Shown in pieces: positions 1-4,635 of a stretch of DNA of 5,472 nucleotides; position 1 is the stretch's first letter; the number at the start of each line of letters is the position of its first letter. Under the pieces are notes generated by a model. It did not search any database and was not told where the DNA came from. It saw only the letters and a list, made by a program, of their open reading frames with translations. The stretch is taken from the NCBI GenBank assembly GCA_947649215.1, contig CANSQW010000102.1, positions 1 to 5,472 on the forward strand. The letters run 5' to 3'. This DNA is from an uncultured bacterium. GTDB taxonomy: Bacteria > Actinomycetota > Coriobacteriia > Coriobacteriales > Eggerthellaceae. The position numbers and the translations under genes were made by a program.

Positions 1-130
1 GTTTTACGCAACGCCGAGAAAGCGACGGCGGAAGCGGATGGCCGCGACCTGGGAAACGCCGATCCTTCACGCGGAGGCGGCACCCTAGTGGCTCCCCATC
101 AGCGTAAAACGTGGCCAAATTGGCCAGAAA
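1..130 (+). repeat. Copy A of ~151-bp inverted-arm element (left arm cut by window edge)
   Basis: First of three same-orientation copies of an element that I do not recognise. The window opens inside its left arm, so only the inner ten bases (GTTTTACGCA, 1-10) and what follows are visible. The right arm is 101-130 and ends in GGCCAGAAA. Its first bases pair perfectly with the surviving part of the left arm. The invariant core GCGACCTGGGAAACGCCG starts at 44, exactly 43 bases from the start of GTTTTACGCA, the same spacing as in the other two copies. The right arm contains its own small palindrome, TGGCCAA-A-TTGGCCA (112-126), which could be a protein-binding site. Similarity to the other copies runs on a few bases past the arm (CTCGCGTTC, 131-139). 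It has no protein-coding character. Confidence 0.85.
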
Positions 131-440
131 CTCGCGTTCGCCCGGCCTCCTAAGGCGAAGGCGAAGCCCACCGGCATCCCCGACGCATGCAGTCAGCCCC
201 CGCGTCGGACGAAACGGTCGCAGAATGCCGTTTAGCCAACCGAGACGAGGACGGGGCGAAATCGCGTACAGAACGCCATCCGGCCACCTGAGATGAGGTC
301 GCCAGCCCGCAAAGAAGAGGAGAGTGATCCTCGAGCGCTAAGCCGAAGCCTCCTGAACGACACCACGCGGTCAGCCAACGCCGACGGAGCGCCTAGCCGA
401 CAAAGGGGGCGCGCCCAACAGTCTGCTGTCATCTCTCAGC
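131..440. other. Non-coding spacer between element copies A and B
   Basis: This 310-base stretch has no credible gene. The plus strand is poor in T: lines 181-420 have roughly 63 A against 22 T by hand count. That removes stop codons and lets short frames stay open by chance. None of those frames has a good ribosome-binding site or a recognisable motif. The stretch holds loose matches to short motifs seen in the other spacers, such as CCATCCGGCC near 278-287 and GTCGCAG near 217. I see no tRNA, CRISPR array or convincing terminator. Confidence 0.6.
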
Positions 441-591
441 TTTTTGGTCAATTTGGCCGCGTTTTACGCAACGTTGAGGGAACATCGGCAAAGCTGGACG
501 TGCGCGACCTGGGAAAACGCCGGCTCCCCCACGCAAAGGCGGCACACAAGGACGGCCTGCTAGCGTAAAGCGCGGTGAAAATGGCCAGAAA
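441..591 (+). repeat. Copy B of ~151-bp inverted-arm element (complete)
   Basis: This copy is complete, with left arm 441-470 and right arm 562-591. The arms pair at 23 of 30 positions by Watson-Crick rules. Four of the seven mismatches become G.U pairs if the plus strand is transcribed and none do on the minus strand, giving 27 of 30 for plus-strand RNA. The core GCGACCTGGGAAAACGCCGG starts at 504, again 43 bases from GTTTTACGCA (461). The inner half contains a possible small stem, AGGC at 537-540 with GCCT at 555-558. Identity to copies A and C is concentrated in the arms and the core, while the rest drifts. Either a folded RNA or a MITE-like unit would explain this. No clear target-site duplication flanks it. 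Confidence 0.88.
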
Positions 592-1295
592 CTTACGTTC
601 GACCAACGACGAGGAACGCAAATCGGACGGATGAAGCCAGTCCGTCCGCAGGGCGGCGCCCAGCTGCCGGAGACAGACGCTGCGCTTCAGTGCGAGCGGC
701 CGAATCATCCGCGGAGGTCTTGTCAGCTAGGCGGGCAAGGCAAGTCGCTCGCAGGGAGCCACCCGGGGCGGGCCGACAGGCCGGGTACTCCCATCCGGCC
801 CGCCGACGGAGCCGGCTGCCCCCCCCAGCACGCTATCCGGCTCACTGGCCGGCGCAGGCAAAACGTCCCGCCAGCATGGGCGGGATAACCCGAGCGACGG
901 TCACTCCCCCGCAGCGACAAGCCCCCCTCCAGGCTCCGACCAACTTCGCTACGCCTTGCTCAACGCCAAAGCCAACGGCACGCTTGAGCGGTCATAGCCG
1001 GGAAAGCCGCCCCCCGTGGAGGCGCCATCCAGAAGCCACCTCAGTGGCGAAAAACACGCAAGCACGGTCGCAAAGCGAAGCCAATCGGAGTGAAAGCGAT
1101 AGAGCAAGATCGCTCTCAAGACACCCCATGACCAGCCAAAACGGAAAAGCGACCTTGCCTTGGGCGCAGGATAACGGATCCCCCGCAGCGACACTATCCG
1201 GCCAGGAGACGCAGACGAGAAGCGCCCGGCTGGCGAGCGAGCCTCCCCCGCTGACGGATGGAGCCTGTCACAACGAGCCGCCACCGTTTCCTGAA
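592..1295. other. Non-coding spacer between element copies B and C, with degenerate short repeats
   Basis: This 704-base stretch has no credible gene. The plus strand is strongly T-poor (lines 1021-1140: about 42 A against 11 T), so long plus-strand frames run through it without protein-like content. Short repeated motifs are visible. CCCCCGCAGCGACA occurs at 906-919 and 1180-1193. CTATCCGGC occurs at 833-841 and 1194-1202. GGGCAAG followed by TCGCTCGCAGGG occurs at 733-756 and recurs at 1478-1504 beyond copy C. A run of eight C lies at 819-826. These look like degenerate relatives of a module some 25-50 bases long. I see no RNA gene, CRISPR array or promoter that I would defend. Confidence 0.6.
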
Positions 1296-1446
1296 TTTCT
1301 GGCCATTTTGGCCGCGTTTTACGCAAGGCTCAGGGAACACCGGCAAGGCGGAGCGAGCGCGACCTGGGGAAACGCCGGCTCTCCGCGCCAAGACGACATC
1401 CACGAGGCGTCCCGTCAGCGTAAAGCACGGCTAAATTGGCCAGAAA
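1296..1446 (+). repeat. Copy C of ~151-bp inverted-arm element (complete)
   Basis: This copy is complete and the same length as copy B, with left arm 1296-1325 and right arm 1417-1446. The arms pair at 25 of 30 positions. Two of the five mismatches are G.U-compatible on the plus strand (27 of 30) and one on the minus strand (26 of 30). The core GCGACCTGGGGAAACGCCGG starts at 1359, 43 bases from GTTTTACGCA at 1316. A possible inner stem, GACG (1392-1395) with CGTC (1408-1411), sits where copies A and B have differently spelled 4-bp stems. CCGGC before the core and GCCGG at its end could form a second internal helix. The copy lies 313 bases beyond the menA stop codon. Confidence 0.88.
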
Positions 1447-1759
1447 CTCGCGTCTGGCCGGCAACAGAGGGCCATACGGGCAAGCAGCCGGATCGCTCGC
1501 AGGGCACTACCCAACCGACCGCGACGGGGGCATTCCGACGCAGGAACCCAGATCGCCCGCGGAGGAGCGCCGCTCCTGGACCTCCCAGCAGCTCAGCCAG
1601 CCATACGGGGCCGACCTACTCGGCAGCCCAGGGCCACCGCAGACGCCGCCCACAAGCGGAGCGCCCCCTCCCAGGCGCAGCCACCCAGCCGCCAGCCAAA
1701 GCCCGCCAGCCAACCGCAGCGGGGGGTCACCCACCCGCCCAACCGCCCGCAGCGAGCCG
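1447..1759. other. Non-coding spacer between element copy C and the 3' end of menA
   Basis: This 313-base stretch, downstream of menA in its direction of transcription, has no credible gene. It is the most T-poor part of the window: lines 1621-1740 hold about 23 A against 2 T on the plus strand, with many C-rich runs. I found no hairpin with a U-tract to end the menA transcript. The only weak stem near the gene is GCGGG/CCCGC, on the minus strand around 1719-1738. A G-quadruplex motif is listed separately. The motif TCGCTCGCAGGG (1493-1504) repeats one in the preceding spacer. Confidence 0.6.
1730..1748 (-). other. G-quadruplex motif just after the menA stop codon
   Basis: On the minus strand this reads GGG-N5-GGG-N1-GGG-N1-GGG, a strict four-tract G-quadruplex pattern with two single-base loops. 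It starts 11 bases past the menA stop, so it would lie in the 3' untranslated end of the menA mRNA. It could influence termination or mRNA decay. GC-rich DNA produces such patterns by chance, so function is inference only. Confidence 0.5.
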
Positions 1760-2686
1760 CTACAGCACGAGGGCGCAGACGTAGAAGGCGCCCAGCGCCA
1801 CGTTGAGCGCGGCGATCTGCCCCATGGCGCCGACGCGGGCCGGCGGGGCCAGGGGATTCTTGCGCATCCCCATCACGAGCGGATAGGCCGCGAGCACCAT
1901 GAACAGCACCACGATGAGCCCGCGCGGGAACCACACGGCCACGATGAGCGCGATGGCCGCCACCCATGCGTAGAGCAGCCCGTGGTAGAGACGCCGCGCG
2001 CGCTCGCGGCCGAGCAGCACCGCCAAGGTCCGCCGACCCGCCTCAACGTCCTTCTCGATGTCGCAGGTGTTGTTCGTCAGCATGATGAGCCCCACGCCGA
2101 TGATGGTGGGCACGGCCCACACGAGCGCCAGCCAGCTGAACTCGCCGGAGAGCACCTGGTAGCACGCGAGCGGGATGAGCCCGCCCATCACCACCCCGCT
2201 CACAACCTCGCCGATGGGCAGGTAGGAGATGGGGGTCTTGCCACCGGAGTAGAGCACCACCACCACGGCGGCGCCGGCGGCTATGGCGAGCGGAATCCAG
2301 CCCGCCTGCGCGATGACGTAGGTGCCGAGCAGGAAGGCAGCGCCCAGAAGGCCGACGGCCAGGGCGAGGGCCGCCCGCGGGCTCACGTCGTTGTAGACGA
2401 GCACCGCATCGCTCTCCTCCACGTTGTCCTCGGCCGAGTCGGCGCCCTTCACGTAGTCGAAGTAGTCGTTGAACGTGTTCACCGACGCCTGCATGAGGAT
2501 GCAGATGACGAGCAGCACCGCCGCCATGAGCGGCGAGAAGGCCCCCTTCACGGCCACGGTGGCGCCGAGGGCCACCATCACCGGCATGATGGCCGCCGGC
2601 CAGGTGTGGGGCGCGGCCAGCTGCCAGGCCATGCGGGGCGTAAGCGGGCGGCGCGCGGGGGCGGCGCCGGGTGCGGCAGGGGTCAT
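1760..2686 (-). CDS. menA: MenA-like polyprenyltransferase (UbiA family), menaquinone synthesis
   Basis: Integral membrane enzyme of 308 residues, expected to join a polyprenyl diphosphate to a dihydroxynaphthoate ring in menaquinone synthesis. The first Asp-rich motif is NTFNDYFDYVKG (about 70-81) and the second is DIEKDVEAGRRTL (about 209-221). Both bind Mg-diphosphate in the UbiA family. YSGGKTPISYLPIGE (about 146-160) matches the MenA-type signature between them. Hydrophobic segments fill the rest, with 8-9 membrane helices likely. The start is set at 2686 because GAGGTG sits five bases upstream; an in-frame ATG ten codons earlier lacks such a site. Length is normal. The 5' neighbour ends in a strong terminator, so menA probably has its own promoter. 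I cannot separate MenA (1,4-dihydroxy-2-naphthoate substrate) from the futalosine-pathway counterpart MqnP by eye, and no other menaquinone gene is in the window. Confidence 0.85.
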   Translation of the reverse strand: MTPAAPGAAPARRPLTPRMAWQLAAPHTWPAAIMPVMVALGATVAVKGAFSPLMAAVLLVICILMQASVNTFNDYFDYVKGADSAEDNVEESDAVLVYNDVSPRAALALAVGLLGAAFLLGTYVIAQAGWIPLAIAAGAAVVVVLYSGGKTPISYLPIGEVVSGVVMGGLIPLACYQVLSGEFSWLALVWAVPTIIGVGLIMLTNNTCDIEKDVEAGRRTLAVLLGRERARRLYHGLLYAWVAAIALIVAVWFPRGLIVVLFMVLAAYPLVMGMRKNPLAPPARVGAMGQIAALNVALGAFYVCALVL

Positions 2687-2691
2687 GGGGT

Positions 2692-2697
2692 CACCTC
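2692..2697 (-). promoter_or_regulatory. Ribosome-binding site that fixes the menA start
   Basis: The minus strand reads GAGGTG, five bases before the ATG at 2686. It favours this start over the in-frame ATG at 2716, which would add ten charged residues untypical of the family's N-terminus. Confidence 0.7.
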
Positions 2698-2726
2698 GGA
2701 TACGATCGAAGAACAAGCACGGTGCC

Positions 2727-2732
2727 AGTATA
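2727..2732 (-). promoter_or_regulatory. Possible -10 box for menA
   Basis: The minus strand reads TATACT, between the terminator of the upstream gene and the menA start. It would give a leader of roughly 35 bases. No convincing -35 box is found at the right distance, because that position falls in the terminator's U-tract. The assignment rests on the -10 match and the need for a promoter after the terminator. Confidence 0.3.
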
Positions 2733-2741
2733 AGGCCGGGA

Positions 2742-2772
2742 AGAAAAAGCCGCCCCGCGAAGGCGGGGCGGC
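2742..2772 (-). terminator. Intrinsic terminator after the lipoprotein gene
   Basis: The minus strand forms a perfect 10-bp GC stem, GCCGCCCCGC with GCGGGGCGGC, around a CTTC loop. TTTTTCTT follows directly. This is a textbook Rho-independent terminator. It lies about 94 bases past the lipoprotein stop codon and before menA, so it should largely separate the two transcripts. Confidence 0.93.
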
Positions 2773-2865
2773 CGGGATGCGCTTGGCGGGAACGGCAGGA
2801 CGCTCGGCGGAAGCGAGAACCGCCTCCGGCAGGCGCCCTGCGCCAAGCGGGCAGAACCAGGCGAC

Positions 2866-3438
2866 CTAGTTGGTCAGCATCGCCGTGGTGATCTCCTGCT
2901 CAGAGGCAGCATCCGGGGTCCAGGTGTTGCCGTTCTTGGTGAAGTTGATGGTGATCTGGTCGGTCTCGGCAACCTCGACGCCGGCCAGGGCGTCCATCAC
3001 GGTCTGGCCGAGCAGCTGGTTCAGCTCGTCCTTGCTCATGGCCTGCAGGCGGGCCGTGTCGGAGGCCAGATCGGTGGCAGCCTGCTGCACGGCGGCGTTG
3101 TAGGCGGTGAAGCTCTTGCAGGTCAGCGTGACCTTGGCGGTAGCCTTGTTGCCGTCGACGGTGACCTCGTCGATCTTGTAGTCGAAGCCGTCGAGGTAGG
3201 TCTTCATGAACTCGACGCCGTCGATGCCGTAGGTGGCCAGCTCGTCGACGTCCATGTCGGCGGCCATCTCGGTCATGAACGCGTCGTCCATGTTCTTGAT
3301 CTGGTCCAGCTCCTCGGTGAGGCTCTTGCGGATGACCTCCTCATCAGACGGGCCGCTGTTGCAGCCGGTCATGACGCCCAGCGTGAAGACCAGAAGCGCC
3401 GACGCGGAGACGGCGGCGAGCACCTTCTTGAAGCTCAT
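2866..3438 (-). CDS. Small secreted lipoprotein of unknown function
   Basis: This is a 190-residue protein with a clear lipoprotein signal. It has a basic start (MSFKK), a hydrophobic stretch at about 6-23 and a lipobox VMTGC with the lipidated Cys at 26. The mature part is acidic. It opens with a helical charged segment (about 31-65), followed by alternating strands YKIDEVTVDGNKATAKVTL (about 87-105), a helical middle (about 111-150) and a last strand pair around ITINFTKNGNTWTPD (162-176). That strand pattern, ending in a 'NGNTW' turn, recalls NTF2-like lipoprotein domains such as DUF4878 or DUF5105. I infer this from pattern only, and no substrate can be named. Cys 107 is the only other cysteine. 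The start is supported by AAAGGAAG a few bases upstream. The gene appears to be a single-gene transcript, with a candidate promoter at 3497-3525 and the terminator at 2742-2772. Confidence 0.85.
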   Translation of the reverse strand: MSFKKVLAAVSASALLVFTLGVMTGCNSGPSDEEVIRKSLTEELDQIKNMDDAFMTEMAADMDVDELATYGIDGVEFMKTYLDGFDYKIDEVTVDGNKATAKVTLTCKSFTAYNAAVQQAATDLASDTARLQAMSKDELNQLLGQTVMDALAGVEVAETDQITINFTKNGNTWTPDAASEQEITTAMLTN

Positions 3439-3496
3439 GGGCTCTTCCTTTCTGCTTGTGTTCCCCTCCCGTGGGGATGCCTAAACTGACCTGCCC

Positions 3497-3525
3497 ACCA
3501 TAGACCAACATGCCCTGCCGGGCAA
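3497..3525 (-). promoter_or_regulatory. Candidate sigma-70 promoter for the lipoprotein gene
   Basis: The minus strand has TTGCCC (3520-3525), a 17-base spacer and TATGGT (3497-3502). Both boxes match the housekeeping consensus moderately and the spacing is ideal. The transcript would have a leader of about 50 bases ending in the ribosome-binding site AAAGGAAG before 3438. Confidence 0.4.
3511..3524. promoter_or_regulatory. Palindrome overlapping the candidate -35 box
   Basis: TGCCC-TGCC-GGGCA is a perfect 5-bp inverted repeat with a 4-base centre, lying across the proposed -35 box of the lipoprotein gene. It could be an operator, or simply a chance GC-rich palindrome. A third GGGCA (3532-3536) lies just upstream of the promoter. 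Confidence 0.25.
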
Positions 3526-3607
3526 CTGAAAGGGCACGTCAAAGGCGAAAATTGTTTGCGACTTGTCGTTTACGCGGCGCAGGCGGGCGAAAGCGGGCGC
3601 ACCGGCG

Positions 3608-4552
3608 TCAGCGCCAGAGAACCTGAATGGGATCGGCGAAGGCGGCGGAAAGCGCAGCCGGATCGAAGCCGGCCAGCAGCTGCTCGGGGGAGGCCGGCTC
3701 GCAGGTGGGGGCGAGCCCCGTGATGCCGGCAATATGGCCGATGACGGCCTCGGGCGTGCCGAAGCGGGCGATGAGCTCGTCAAGGGCCGCGTCGCGGTCG
3801 CGCTTGGAGAGGCGCCGCCCGGCCTCGGCCACGACGAGCGGCACGTGGGCGTAGGCAGGCTCGGGCAGGCCGAGGAGGCGCTGGAGGTAAATCTGCTGGG
3901 GCGTGGAGCACAAGAGGTCCACGCCGCGCACCACGCTCGTCACCCCCTGGGCCGCATCATCCACCACGACGGCCAGCTGGTAGGCGAAGGCGCCGTCGGA
4001 GCGGCGCACGAGGAAGTCGCCGCACTCGCGCGCGAGGTCTTGGGCATAGTCGCCCTGCACCAGGTCGTGGAAGGCCACCGTCTCGTCTGGCACGCGCAGC
4101 CGCGTGGCCGGCGCGCGCCCGGCAGCCTGGCGGGCAGCCCGCTCGGCAGGCGAAAGGCTCCGGCAGGTGCCCGGATACACCGGCTTCTCGCCGCGGTGCG
4201 GCGCCGAGGCGGCGTGCAGGTCGGCCCGCGTGCAGTAGCAGGGGTAGAGCAGCCCGCGCGCGGCCAGCGCGTCGAGCGCGGCCTGGTAGGCCTCGTCGCG
4301 GTCGTGCTGGAAGTAGGGCCCGCGATCCCACGTGAGCCCGAGGCGCGCGAAGTCGCGCTGCACGGCGTCGACGAAGCCGGGCTTGGAGCGCTCGCGGTCG
4401 AGGTCCTCCACGCGCAGCACCACCTCACCGCCCTGCGACTTGGCCACGAGCCACGCGCAGAGCGCCGCGAACACGTTGCCCGCGTGCATCCGCCCCGTCG
4501 GCGAGGGCGCGAACCTCCCGACGACGGGAGGGGTATGCGAGGCTTCGGCCAT
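3608..4552 (-). CDS. gluQ: Glutamyl-Q tRNA(Asp) synthetase
   Basis: Cytoplasmic tRNA-modifying enzyme of 314 residues. It activates glutamate with ATP and attaches it to the queuosine base at position 34 of tRNA(Asp). It is a shortened paralogue of glutamyl-tRNA synthetase without the anticodon-binding half, and the length fits. The catalytic fold begins with GRFAPSPTGRMHAGN, where HAGN (23-26) replaces HIGH. A zinc site follows the E. coli YadB pattern: Cys 105 and Cys 107 (YPCYC), then Tyr 126 and Cys 130 (YPGTC). RRLSKRD (246-252) is the KMSKS-type loop. The start at 4552 is chosen because AAAGGA lies five bases upstream; an ATG seven codons earlier has no such site and almost abuts the hairpin at 4580-4613. 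The enzyme implies that the cell makes or salvages queuosine. Substrate choice is inferred from the missing C-terminal domain. No terminator is obvious after it. Confidence 0.93.
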   Translation of the reverse strand: MAEASHTPPVVGRFAPSPTGRMHAGNVFAALCAWLVAKSQGGEVVLRVEDLDRERSKPGFVDAVQRDFARLGLTWDRGPYFQHDRDEAYQAALDALAARGLLYPCYCTRADLHAASAPHRGEKPVYPGTCRSLSPAERAARQAAGRAPATRLRVPDETVAFHDLVQGDYAQDLARECGDFLVRRSDGAFAYQLAVVVDDAAQGVTSVVRGVDLLCSTPQQIYLQRLLGLPEPAYAHVPLVVAEAGRRLSKRDRDAALDELIARFGTPEAVIGHIAGITGLAPTCEPASPEQLLAGFDPAALSAAFADPIQVLWR

Positions 4553-4557
4553 GGAGG

Positions 4558-4563
4558 TCCTTT
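4558..4563 (-). promoter_or_regulatory. Ribosome-binding site that fixes the gluQ start
   Basis: The minus strand reads AAAGGA, five bases before the ATG at 4552. The longer alternative starting at 4573 has only CTTCCCG in front of it, so the shorter protein is preferred. Confidence 0.7.
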
Positions 4564-4579
4564 CGAAAGCCATCGGGAA

Positions 4580-4613
4580 GGCCCTGCGCCCGCCCGGCGG
4601 CGGGCGCAGGGCC
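4580..4613 (-). terminator. Perfect 15-bp hairpin between the CoA ligase gene and gluQ
   Basis: Positions 4580-4594 and 4599-4613 are exact reverse complements around a 4-base centre, giving a very stable GC-rich stem 22 bases past the ligase stop codon. On the minus strand it is followed by TTCCCGATGG, which lacks a U-tract. It could be a weak or factor-dependent terminator, an mRNA-stabilising 3' end, or a leader structure for gluQ. The stem is certain; the role is not. Confidence 0.6.
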
Positions 4614-4635
4614 GGCGACGGGTCAGGTGCCCGCG

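Noticed and set aside
949..1326. Minus-strand frame of 125 codons
   Set aside because: It starts inside the inverted arm of copy C, has no good ribosome-binding site and matches no family. Its N-terminal peptide is simply the translated repeat arm.
1..1446. CRISPR array
   Set aside because: Repeats are ~151 bp, only three, imperfect, and separated by 310 and 704 bases. No short regular repeat-spacer pattern or cas gene is present.
1..1446. Integron attC sites
   Set aside because: Size and inverted arms are reminiscent, but the GTTRRRY/RYYYAAC core sites are absent (the arm reads GTTTTAC) and the spacers carry no cassette genes.
1719..1738. Terminator for menA
   Set aside because: Only a 5-bp GC stem with a large loop and no U-tract; too weak to call.
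131..1759. tRNA, rRNA or other standard RNA gene
   Set aside because: No CCA-ended cloverleaf, anticodon arm or rRNA-like segment was seen by eye on either strand.
690..1784. Plus-strand frame of 364 codons through the repeat region
   Set aside because: Pro/Arg/Ala/Ser-rich low-complexity product with no motif. It runs across a repeat copy and into the menA 3' end. Its openness follows from T depletion removing TAA, TAG and TGA.
1436..2869. Plus-strand frame of 477 codons antisense to menA
   Set aside because: It is a shadow of menA, giving a His/Arg/Gly-rich nonsense product. The minus-strand frame has clear UbiA-family motifs.
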